A stretch of 64,000 nt of DNA, from positions 124,001 to 188,000 of the forward strand of contig NZ_FOAO01000001.1 of NCBI RefSeq assembly GCF_900109665.1, written 5' to 3'. The DNA comes from Blastococcus sp. DSM 46786. Lineage in GTDB: Bacteria; Actinomycetota; Actinomycetes; Mycobacteriales; Geodermatophilaceae. Shown here piece by piece: positions 16,158 to 23,441 of the stretch (positions are counted from its first letter, which is position 1; each line of letters opens with the position of its first letter). The notes beneath the pieces were generated by a model, which was given only the letters and a program-made list of their open reading frames with translations, did not search any database and was not told the origin of the DNA. A program made the translations under genes and the position numbers.

Positions 16158-17119
16158 CGGCCCTCGCGTGCCCGCAGCGTGAACCGGTCGACCAGCCCGC
16201 CGTCGGGGCGGATGCAGCGGGCGGTCAGCCGGTCGCCGTCGACCTCGACGTGCAGGTACTGGAGCACCGAGGCCGCGGCGGCGGTGATCCGGCTGGGGCG
16301 CACCGGGGTGAGCTTGGCGCCGCCGCCGCTGACCACGTAGGTGATGCCGTCGAGCGGGACGGTCCGCTCGTAGTTGTGGTCATGACCGGCCAGCACCAGG
16401 TCGACGGCGTGCCGCTCGAGGACCGGGACCAGCTTCTCCTCCGCGCCCGGGGTGCTCCCGTGCCGGCCCGAGGAGTACGGCGGGTGGTGCAGGCAGACGA
16501 CCTTCCACTGGCTGGTCGAGGTCGCGAGCGCGTCGTCGAGCCAGTCGACCTGGTCGGTGGCCCCCGGGCCGAACAGGCCGGGCGTGCTGGAGTCGAGGTA
16601 GAAGAAGTCCACCGGGCCGTGGCTGGTCCGGTAGTAGCGCGCCGGCGTGCCCAGCAGCCGCAGCTCCGTCTCGATCTCGTCGAGCCGGGCGTCGCTGAAG
16701 TAGACCTCGCCGTCGTGGTTGCCGATGGCCAGCTCGACGTCGACCCCTGCCTCGATCAGCGGGCCGTAGGGGCGGAGGAAGACGTCCTCGAAGCGGTTCT
16801 CGATCCGGCCGTAGTAGCAGATGTCGCCGAGGTGGGTGACCAGCCCGTACGGGTTCTCCTCGTAGCCCTGGGCCATGCGGGTGGCCACCGCGACCGCCTG
16901 GCGTCCGCCGGTGCCGGTGTCGCCCACCGCCGCGAAGGTGAGCCGGTCAGGGGTGGTGGTCCAGGCCTGCCGGGGCAGGACGAGCTCGGGGGTGCGGCCG
17001 GGAACGAGGTCCTCCCGGCCGAGCAGCGGCCACACCTGGTCGGCGAGGACTCCTCCGGTGAGGGCAGCGCCGCCGACGCCGGCGGCGGCCGCGAGGAACT
17101 GTCGTCTGGTCAGCGACAT
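16154..17119 (-). CDS. Exported purple-acid-phosphatase-like metallophosphoesterase
   Basis: A 321-residue protein. The N-terminus SLTRRQFLAAAAGVGGAALTGG is a twin-arginine signal. The phosphoesterase motifs are GDTGTGG (~66), GDICYYGR (~97), GNHDGE (~136), LHHPPYS (~215) and GHDHNYERT (~258), a full set of ligands for a dimetal centre. It resembles actinobacterial alkaline/purple acid phosphatases that release phosphate outside the cell. Start ATG at 17119; divergent from the hydrolase gene. The stop overlaps the membrane-protein gene start. Confidence 0.85.
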   Translation of the reverse strand: MSLTRRQFLAAAAGVGGAALTGGVLADQVWPLLGREDLVPGRTPELVLPRQAWTTTPDRLTFAAVGDTGTGGRQAVAVATRMAQGYEENPYGLVTHLGDICYYGRIENRFEDVFLRPYGPLIEAGVDVELAIGNHDGEVYFSDARLDEIETELRLLGTPARYYRTSHGPVDFFYLDSSTPGLFGPGATDQVDWLDDALATSTSQWKVVCLHHPPYSSGRHGSTPGAEEKLVPVLERHAVDLVLAGHDHNYERTVPLDGITYVVSGGGAKLTPVRPSRITAAAASVLQYLHVEVDGDRLTARCIRPDGGLVDRFTLRAREGR

Positions 17120-17184
17120 GACGGGTTCAACGCGCCGACGCCGCCGGGACGTTCCCGGGGGGCGCGGCGCCCGCGCCGGACCGT

Positions 17185-17190
17185 TAGCGT
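17185..17190 (+). promoter_or_regulatory. -10 box TAGCGT of a leaderless transcript
   Basis: TAGCGT lies 7 bases before the ATG of the hydrolase and there is no ribosome binding site, so transcription should start at or next to the ATG. Confidence 0.5.
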
Positions 17191-17197
17191 CCGGGGC

Positions 17198-18049
17198 ATG
17201 CCCGGAGAGCTGCTGCGGACCGATGTCGGCGACCTGACCTTCGACGTGCGCGTCGACGGACCCGAGGACGGCCGGCCGGTGCTGCTGCTGCACGGCTTCC
17301 CCGAGACCTCGGCGTCCTGGGCCGCGGTGACGCCGCTGCTCACCCAGGCCGGCCTGCGCACCTACGCGCCCGACCAGCTGGGCTACTCCCCCGGCGCCCG
17401 GCCGTCCGAGGTCGAGGCGTACGCGATGCAGAACCTCGCCCAGGTCACCGCGGACCTCATGACCGCGCTGGAGATCCCGGTCGCCGACGTGGTGGGCCAC
17501 GACTGGGGCGCCAACGTCGCCTGGACCCTCGCCGCGTGGCACGCCGACCGGGTCCGCTCGCTCACCGCGGTCTCGGTGCCGCACCCGGCCGCCTACACCG
17601 CCGCCTTCCGGATCGACCCGGAGCAGAAGGAGCGCTCGGCCTACATCCGGCTGTTCTGGCAGCCAGGCAAGGCCGAGGAGGTGCTGCTCGCCGACGACGC
17701 GCGGCGGCTGCGCCGGATGCTGCTGGGTGCCGACGGTGACACCGGGGTCTCGCCCCAGGCGGCCGACGAGTACGTGGCCGTGCTGTCGGCTCCTGGCGCG
17801 CTCACCGCGGCGCTGAACTGGTACCGGGCGATGAGCTCCGACATCCGCGTCGACAAGGTCGAGGTGCCGACGACCTACGTGTGGAGCGACGGCGACGTCG
17901 CCATCGGCCGGACGGCGGCGGAGGCGTGCGCGGAGTTCGTGACCGGCGACTACCGCTTCGTGGAGCTGCCCGGTGTGACCCACTGGATCCCCGAGCAGGC
18001 ACCCGAGCAGCTGGCCCGCGCGATCCTGGACCGCGTCGCCAGCACCTGA
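17198..18049 (+). CDS. Alpha/beta hydrolase, epoxide-hydrolase-like
   Basis: A 283-residue alpha/beta hydrolase. HGFPETS (~32) is the oxyanion-hole HGxP motif of epoxide hydrolases, GHDWGANVA (~99) carries an aspartate nucleophile, and the late histidine is in GVTHWIPE (~262). The Asp nucleophile separates it from esterases with Ser. Candidate substrates are epoxides or haloalkanes. It is transcribed alone, divergently from the phosphoesterase gene, and is followed by a short hairpin. Confidence 0.8.
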   Translation: MPGELLRTDVGDLTFDVRVDGPEDGRPVLLLHGFPETSASWAAVTPLLTQAGLRTYAPDQLGYSPGARPSEVEAYAMQNLAQVTADLMTALEIPVADVVGHDWGANVAWTLAAWHADRVRSLTAVSVPHPAAYTAAFRIDPEQKERSAYIRLFWQPGKAEEVLLADDARRLRRMLLGADGDTGVSPQAADEYVAVLSAPGALTAALNWYRAMSSDIRVDKVEVPTTYVWSDGDVAIGRTAAEACAEFVTGDYRFVELPGVTHWIPEQAPEQLARAILDRVAST

Positions 18050-18062
18050 GCCCCCCCCTTCT

Positions 18063-18081
18063 GCGTTCCCGCGGGGAACGC
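18063..18081 (+). terminator. Hairpin after the hydrolase gene
   Basis: GCGTTCCC (18063-18070) pairs with GGGAACGC (18074-18081) around a 3-base loop, 14 bases past the stop. Confidence 0.6.
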
Positions 18082-18153
18082 CTCACGGGCGGGCGCCGAC
18101 GTCCTGCGGATCCCGCGCCGACGGGACGTCCCCGGTCAGGGGCTGCCCGCGGC

Positions 18154-18552
18154 TCAGGAAGCGTCGACCGAGCGCTGGTCGCGGCGCAGAGGGTGCTCCT
18201 CGGGGACCTCCACCAGGGCGATCCGCACCCCGTCGGGGTCCTCGATCCACATCTCGACCAGGCCCCACGGCTCCAGGCGGGGCGGCTGGGTCACCGTCAC
18301 GCCGGCCGACGCCAGACGACGGTGCTCGGCCGCGACGTCCCGGACCTGCAGCCACAGGGCCAGGGCCGCGGGGCGTTCGTCCGACCGGCCGGAGACCTCC
18401 AGCAGCCCGTTCCCCAGGAAGAAGACCACGCCGGGATGCTCCGGTGGACCGAACTCGCGGTGCACCGCCAACCCGAGGACGTCCCGGTAGAACGACTGCG
18501 ACCGCCGGGCGTCCGACGGTCGCAGCAGGATGCGGCTGCTCAGGACGTCCAT
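18154..18552 (-). CDS. VOC/glyoxalase-fold protein
   Basis: A 132-residue vicinal-oxygen-chelate fold. SQSFYRDVLGLAVHREFG (~18-35), VFFLGNGLLEVSG, and IEDPDGVRIALVEVPEEHP (~103-121) match the two beta-alpha-beta-beta-beta modules and the terminal glutamate region. The family includes glyoxalases and antibiotic-binding proteins; here the substrate is unknown. ATG start. It stands alone in the same direction as the lipoprotein gene upstream of it. Confidence 0.75.
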   Translation of the reverse strand: MDVLSSRILLRPSDARRSQSFYRDVLGLAVHREFGPPEHPGVVFFLGNGLLEVSGRSDERPAALALWLQVRDVAAEHRRLASAGVTVTQPPRLEPWGLVEMWIEDPDGVRIALVEVPEEHPLRRDQRSVDAS

Positions 18553-18646
18553 GGGGCCATCCTCGTCCAACCGCACGGGGTGCGCTGAGGAGCGCATGGG
18601 TGGGCGGGCACGGAGACCTCGCGGGACGATCGTGAGCTGAGCGACG

Positions 18647-19066
18647 TCAGCGAGCGAGGAAGATGTCGTGCTCTGCACACCCGGCCGGGACGGTCACGCC
18701 CGCGACGTCGTAAGGCCCGGGCGGTGCATCCTGGGAGGAGTGTTCGAGGACGAAGCCGCCGCCGACCTCCACCTCGTCACCGAGGCCGTAGATGCCGTGG
18801 CCTGGCACATCGATCGTCAACGGTGCGTCGTCGACCACCTCCGTGCCGTGGGGCCAGACGATCACGGAGCCGCCAGCACCGAGGCATCCCCCTACGACCT
18901 CCAGCCGGCCGCCACCGAGAGCGTCCATGCCGAAGCCTGTCTGCTCGGAGACGAGGACGGTCACGCCGCCTGCCGAGATCGCCTCGCCGCCACCGCACGC
19001 GACCAGGAGTGGCACGGCGCCGGACGCGACGAGGGCCTGTGCGGTGCGACGCCGCGACAGATTCAT
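18647..19066 (-). CDS. Small secreted lipoprotein
   Basis: A 139-residue protein. The N-terminus SRRRTAQALVASGAVPLLVAC is a signal peptide whose lipobox LVAC would be cleaved and lipidated at Cys24. The mature part is Gly/Val-rich with repeated beta-type text (GGVTVLVSEQTGF, VGGGFVLEHSS) and two further cysteines. Function unknown. The ATG has a GGAGGC ribosome binding site. The adjacent 852-bp insertion lies just upstream. Confidence 0.65.
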   Translation of the reverse strand: MNLSRRRTAQALVASGAVPLLVACGGGEAISAGGVTVLVSEQTGFGMDALGGGRLEVVGGCLGAGGSVIVWPHGTEVVDDAPLTIDVPGHGIYGLGDEVEVGGGFVLEHSSQDAPPGPYDVAGVTVPAGCAEHDIFLAR

Positions 19067-19199
19067 CGCGCCTCCTCGGATGCTCGTCCTGACGCCCCGT
19101 TGCTGCCCAGCCCGTGACGCCCCCGTAGCGGCGCCGCCCACGACCTGCCCACCCGCCCCCCTTACGGTGACGGTGTGATGGTTGCCCAGCGCACCGTTC

Positions 19200-19235
19200 C
19201 GTAAGCGCCCCTGTCCGGGGCGTCCAGTGCTTACG
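19200..19235 (-). ncRNA. Candidate omega-RNA-like hairpin at the 3' end of tnpB
   Basis: CGTAAGC (19200-19206) pairs with GCTTACG (19229-19235), and GCCCC (19207-19211) pairs with GGGGC (19217-19221), with a bulge between. On the reverse strand this overlaps the tnpB stop and precedes the element end. In TnpB systems the guide RNA scaffold overlaps the 3' end of tnpB and continues into the flank. Only the fold is seen; expression is not shown. Confidence 0.4.
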
Positions 19236-19938
19236 CCACGCTGCTGCGTGGCCGGCTGGTTCCTGCTTCACCGGGCAGCACCGGAGCAGCCGGTACGGCT
19301 GTTCCTGATCTCCACCCTCCACAGGCATGCCGAGGGTCCTCGGCTGACGGGCCGCCTGGGTGGCGTTCCCCGTCCTGGGTCACGCACGGGCAGATGCCGA
19401 GCGTGTGCTCGCCCCAGGCGGCGAGGTTGGCCGCGGCGTTGACGTCCCGATCGGCCACCAGGCCGCAGGAGTCGTCACCGCAGCGGTAGGTGCGCTCGGA
19501 GAGGGCGAGCTTGGGTCTCACCGCACCACACGCCGAGCACGTCTTGGAGCTCGCGAACCAGCGGTCCGCGACAAGCAGCCGCCCGCCGTGACGGGCCGTC
19601 TTGTAGGTCAGCTGCCGGGCGAGTTCACCCCAGCCCTGATCGCCGATCGCCTGGGCGAGCGACCGGTTGGCCATCAGGTTCTTCGTGGCCAGGTCCTCAA
19701 CCACGACCACGCCGTGCGACCGAGCCAGTCGCGCGGTGAAGCCGTGCAGGGCGTCGGCGCGGACCCGGTCGGGCCATTCGATGCCGTAGCTGGCCTCGGC
19801 GGCCCACTGGTCGGCGTTCGCCTTGATCTTCTCCACGGCCCAGTTCCACGCCTTACGGCGAGCACCGGCGGCGCGCAGCAGCACACCGGCCTGGACGTCG
19901 GTCACGTCCAGCCGAACCCGTACCGCGCCATGCGTCAC
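19231..19938 (-). pseudogene. TnpB-family transposon nuclease, internally deleted
   Basis: About 236 residues from the GTG at 19938 (an in-frame TTG lies at 19968), whereas TnpB proteins are about 350-450. It begins VRVRLDVTDVQAGVLLRAAG and RKAWNWAVEKIK, the usual N-terminus, then jumps to LHGFTARLARSHGVVVVEDL, which carries the RuvC-II glutamate. The zinc finger (CSAC and RCGDDSC) and RuvC-III aspartate (DRDVNAAANLAAWGE) are present. The middle with the REC/wedge parts and RuvC-I aspartate is missing, so nuclease activity is not expected. The C-terminal tail is Pro/Arg-rich. Confidence 0.8.
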
Positions 19939-20039
19939 GAGCCTGATAGTGCCGGGCGGATCCGACAAGTTCAGGGAGCCTGCATCGCACCTTCACCGTA
20001 AGGGGGGCCACCCGCTCAGGGTGCGCCCTCGGGAGCCGG

Positions 20040-23000
20040 TCAGCCCGTCCCGGTGACCAGGGCGAGCAGGCCCGCCTCGTCGAGCAGGTCGACCGGGCGC
20101 AGTGTCTCCTTCGCGGCGACGTGGTGGAAGCCGGCGCTGACCCGCTCGACCGGCACCCCGGTCAGCCGGGACCAGCCCAGCCGGTAGGCGGCCAGCTGCA
20201 CGCCCACGGCGGTCAGCTCGGCGCCGGTGGGTGGCGGGCCGGTCTTCCAGTCGATGACCTCGTAGCCGCCGTCCTCGCGCCGGAACACCGCGTCGATCCG
20301 GCCGCGCAGCGTGATGGGGCCCAGCGGCGTCTCGAAGGGCACCTCCACCTCGACCGGCTGCCGGTCGGCCCACTCGCTGGCCAGGAACGCCGCGCGCAGC
20401 TCCTCCAGCGCGTCGTCGGGAGCGGCCAGCTCGTCGCCGGAGCCGGGGAGCTCGTCGAGGTCGACCAGCCGCGCGGCGCCGAAGCGCTCCTCCAGCCAGG
20501 CGTGGAACGCCGTGCCCCGCCGGGCCTGCGGTGCGGGAGCCGCGGGCATCGGCCGGCGGAGCCTCCGGGCGAGCTCGGCCGGGTCGCGGCGGAGGGTGAC
20601 CAGCGCGGACACCGACAGGTGGGAGGGCAGCGGGACGTCGACGGTCGGGCTCTCCTGGCGCGCCCGCTCGCGCAGCAGCAGGTCGGCGTCGCGCACCCAC
20701 TGCTCCACCAGCTCGTCCTCCCCGCCGAGGGCCCGTTCCGGGTCGAGCGGGTGCGGCGCCGCGCCCTCGACCAGCTGCGCGGCGGCGGTGAGCGCCCGCC
20801 GGCGCGGCTCGGACAGCGGGTCGGCCGGCCACACGCCGACCGGCCACTCCTCCAGCGCGGGGTTGGTCGCACCGTCCTCGGGCGCGGGCGCCCAGTGCAC
20901 GACGGTGCCGGCGCCGTCGTCGCACGCCTCCCGGGCGGTGGTCAGCAACGACGAGGGACCGCACGGCTTCACGCCGTCGCGCCACCAGCTGCCCGAGCAC
21001 AGCAGCAGCCGCTTGGCGCGGGTGACGGCTACGTACCCGAGCCGGATCTCCTCGTCCCGGCCGAAGTCCTTCCAGTCCTGGACGTAGTCCTCCAGCGCAT
21101 CGCGCACCGCCGCGTGGTCACCGGAGCCGGGCACCGGCAGCCGCAGCCGGGGCAGCTCCTCCCGGTCGGTGAGCCGCAGGTCGACCGGAACCGCGCCCGG
21201 GTCCTTGATCCAGGAGTCGCTGGCGTTGGTGCGGGCCGGGAACTGGTCGGCGGTCATGCCGGGCACCGCGACGACGTCCCACTCCAGCCCCTTGGCCGAG
21301 TGCCCGGTGAGCAGCTGCACCGCCTCCGGGTTGACCGCCACCTCGCCGGGCTCCAGGCCGCGCTCGCGCTCCTCGGCGTCGCGCAGGTACCCGAGGAACG
21401 CCGGCAGCGACGGCAGCTCGGCGAGCTCGGTGAACTCGGCGGCGACGCCGTGCAGCGCGTCGAGGTGCGCGCGGGCGCCGGCCGGGCTGACCCCGGGGGC
21501 GCTGGCCAGTTCGGTCTCCAGGCCCAGCGTGCGTGCGACCTCGTCGACCAGGTCGGGCAGCGACTCCCCGATCCGGCCGCGCAGGTGGGCGAGCTCGGCG
21601 CCGAAGCGGCGAAGCCGCCGGTAGCCCGCGGGCGAGTACTGCTGCGCGTCGCCGAGGTCGTCGAGCGCCTCGACGATGCTGCCCCGCTCCTGCGGTGCCT
21701 CGACCGCGGCGGCCCCCTCGGTCGGGCGGGCCGGCCGGCGGGCGTGCACCAGCGCGCGGGCGCGGGCCTCGAGCGCGGCGAGGTCGCGGGGGCCGATCCG
21801 CCAGCGGGCGCCGGTGAGCAGGCGACCCATCGCGTCGCCCGCGGTCGGGTCGACCAGCACCGTGAGCGTCGCGACGACGTCGGAGACCTCGGGCACCTCC
21901 AGCAGGCCGCCCAGCCCCACGACCTCCACCGGCAGCCCGCGCTCGCGCAGGGCCGCGGCGATGCCGGGCAGCTGCTTGCGGGTGCGCACCAGCACCGCCA
22001 TCGACGGCGGACGGTGCACTTCGTCGTCCTCCGGACGACCCCGCGACCAGGTGCCGTCCCCCTGCTCGGCGGAGCCGCTGCGTCGTCCCTGCGCGGACCC
22101 CTCCGGGGCCCACTCGGGACGACCAGCTTCCACACCCGAATACCAGGCTCGGGCCAGGCGGTCGGCCAGAGCAGCTGTCTCCTCGGCGACGGTCTCGTAC
22201 AACCCGACGGTGACCGAGCCGCGGCCGGCGGTGGGCGCCGGGGCGAGGTCGGGCAAGGGCTGGGCCGGTGCCGGCAGCATCGCCGAGACGGCGTTGGCCA
22301 CCGCCAGCACCGCCTCGTCGTTGCGCCAGCTGGTGGCCAGCGTCAGCCGCTGCGCCGCGCGGCCCGGGCGCCCGGGGAAGGTGCGGTCGAAGCGCTCGAT
22401 CGTGCCGGCCGAGGCCCCGCGCCACCCGTAGATCGACTGGCGGGGGTCGCCGACGGCGAGCACCGGGTGGCCGCTCGCCCCGCCGAAGAGCGCCTCCAGC
22501 ATGCGGAGCTGCCCGACGCTGGTGTCCTGGTACTCGTCGAGCAGCACCACCTCCCAGCGCGCCCGCTCCCGGCGGCCGACCTCGGGTGCGGCGACGGCGA
22601 TGCGCGCGGCGTGCGCGACCTGGTCGGCGTAGTCGATGGAACCGAGAGCCCGCTTGCGGGCCTCGAACGCCTCGACCAGCGGCAGCAGCGCCACGCGCGC
22701 CTTCTGCCGGGCGAGCATCTCGGTGACGGCGGCGTACGGGCCCTTCTTCTTCGGCGCGTCCGCGTAGCCGGCGATCTGCGCCTCCAGCCGCGCCGTCCAG
22801 GTGCGCAGGGCCGCGGCACTGACGTCGTGCTCGCCCATCTCCGCCGCGAGCGCCAGCACGTCCTCGACGGTGGTGAGCAGGGTGAGCGGCACGTCGGCCA
22901 TGTCGCCGGTCCAGGCGGCGACCACCGTCGCGGCCTGCCCCCAGCACATGGCCGGGCCGAGCACGCCGGCGCCGGGTTCCACGCCGATGCGCAGCCCGTG

Positions 23001-23441
23001 CTCGGCGACGAGCGCGGCGGCGTAGCCGTGGTAGGTCGAGACGGTGGGCTGCGCGATCGCGAGCCGCTCGCGCAGGTCGTCTTCGGTCTCCGGGTGGCGG
23101 GCCAGCGCGCCCAGCCGCAGCCGGATGCGCTCGTTGAGCTCGCTGGCGGCCTTGCGGGTGAAGGTCAGACCGAGGATCGCCTCGGGTTCGACGATCCGGT
23201 TGGCCACGAGGTAGGAGACCCGGGCGGCCATCGTCTCGGTCTTGCCCGAGCCGGCCCCGGCGACGACGACCAGCGGCCGGTCCGCGGGTGCGGAGACGAC
23301 GCCGGCCTGCTCGTCGGAGGGGGCGTAGGAAAGGCCGCATCGCTCGGCGACCTCGGCCGGGGTGAGCAGCCGGCGCGGCGCGGGCTCCGGCGTCGCGGCC
23401 TCGGCCAGCAGTTCGTCGAAGGAGAGCTGCCCGTCGCTCAT
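20040..23441 (-). CDS. adnB: AdnB helicase-nuclease subunit
   Basis: A 1133-residue UvrD/AddA-like motor with a C-terminal nuclease. Walker A AGAGSGKT is at ~61-68, LLDEYQD is motif II, SIYGWRGA motif III, and VTRAKR motif VI. The RecB-type nuclease near the end has GRIDAVF and VIDWKTGPPP (metal-binding Asp and DxK). AdnAB resects DNA double-strand ends in actinobacteria. It starts ATG at 23441, overlapping the adnA stop by 4 bases. Residues ~440-473 (RPEWAPEGSAQGRRSGSAEQ and beyond) are translated R2 repeat, an in-frame insertion unlikely to be in orthologues. Confidence 0.9.
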   Translation of the reverse strand: MSDGQLSFDELLAEAATPEPAPRRLLTPAEVAERCGLSYAPSDEQAGVVSAPADRPLVVVAGAGSGKTETMAARVSYLVANRIVEPEAILGLTFTRKAASELNERIRLRLGALARHPETEDDLRERLAIAQPTVSTYHGYAAALVAEHGLRIGVEPGAGVLGPAMCWGQAATVVAAWTGDMADVPLTLLTTVEDVLALAAEMGEHDVSAAALRTWTARLEAQIAGYADAPKKKGPYAAVTEMLARQKARVALLPLVEAFEARKRALGSIDYADQVAHAARIAVAAPEVGRRERARWEVVLLDEYQDTSVGQLRMLEALFGGASGHPVLAVGDPRQSIYGWRGASAGTIERFDRTFPGRPGRAAQRLTLATSWRNDEAVLAVANAVSAMLPAPAQPLPDLAPAPTAGRGSVTVGLYETVAEETAALADRLARAWYSGVEAGRPEWAPEGSAQGRRSGSAEQGDGTWSRGRPEDDEVHRPPSMAVLVRTRKQLPGIAAALRERGLPVEVVGLGGLLEVPEVSDVVATLTVLVDPTAGDAMGRLLTGARWRIGPRDLAALEARARALVHARRPARPTEGAAAVEAPQERGSIVEALDDLGDAQQYSPAGYRRLRRFGAELAHLRGRIGESLPDLVDEVARTLGLETELASAPGVSPAGARAHLDALHGVAAEFTELAELPSLPAFLGYLRDAEERERGLEPGEVAVNPEAVQLLTGHSAKGLEWDVVAVPGMTADQFPARTNASDSWIKDPGAVPVDLRLTDREELPRLRLPVPGSGDHAAVRDALEDYVQDWKDFGRDEEIRLGYVAVTRAKRLLLCSGSWWRDGVKPCGPSSLLTTAREACDDGAGTVVHWAPAPEDGATNPALEEWPVGVWPADPLSEPRRRALTAAAQLVEGAAPHPLDPERALGGEDELVEQWVRDADLLLRERARQESPTVDVPLPSHLSVSALVTLRRDPAELARRLRRPMPAAPAPQARRGTAFHAWLEERFGAARLVDLDELPGSGDELAAPDDALEELRAAFLASEWADRQPVEVEVPFETPLGPITLRGRIDAVFRREDGGYEVIDWKTGPPPTGAELTAVGVQLAAYRLGWSRLTGVPVERVSAGFHHVAAKETLRPVDLLDEAGLLALVTGTG
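22022..22123 (+). repeat. R2 repeat copy inside adnB
   Basis: The forward strand contains GTCGTCC-TCC-GGACGAC, a perfect hairpin with the TCC loop seen in the intergenic copies, followed by CAGGTGCCGTCCCC and CTGCGCGGACCCCTCCGGGG, and it ends GGGACGAC, complementary to an internal GTCGTCCC. It keeps the adnB frame open, adding ~34 residues. It is inverted relative to adnB. Confidence 0.75.

Larger units (their letters stand above)
19156..20007. mobile_element. 852-bp insertion with inverted repeats and flanking duplication, carrying a decayed tnpB
   Basis: The ends CCCCCCTTACGGTGA (19156-19170) and its exact complement (19993-20007) form a perfect 15-base inverted repeat, extending to 25 bases with two mismatches. 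The flanks carry the same CCACCCG on both sides (19149-19155 and 20008-20014), as a target-site duplication would. The only gene inside is a truncated tnpB. TnpB-bearing IS200/IS605 and IS607 elements do not normally have such terminal repeats or duplications. Confidence 0.75.
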
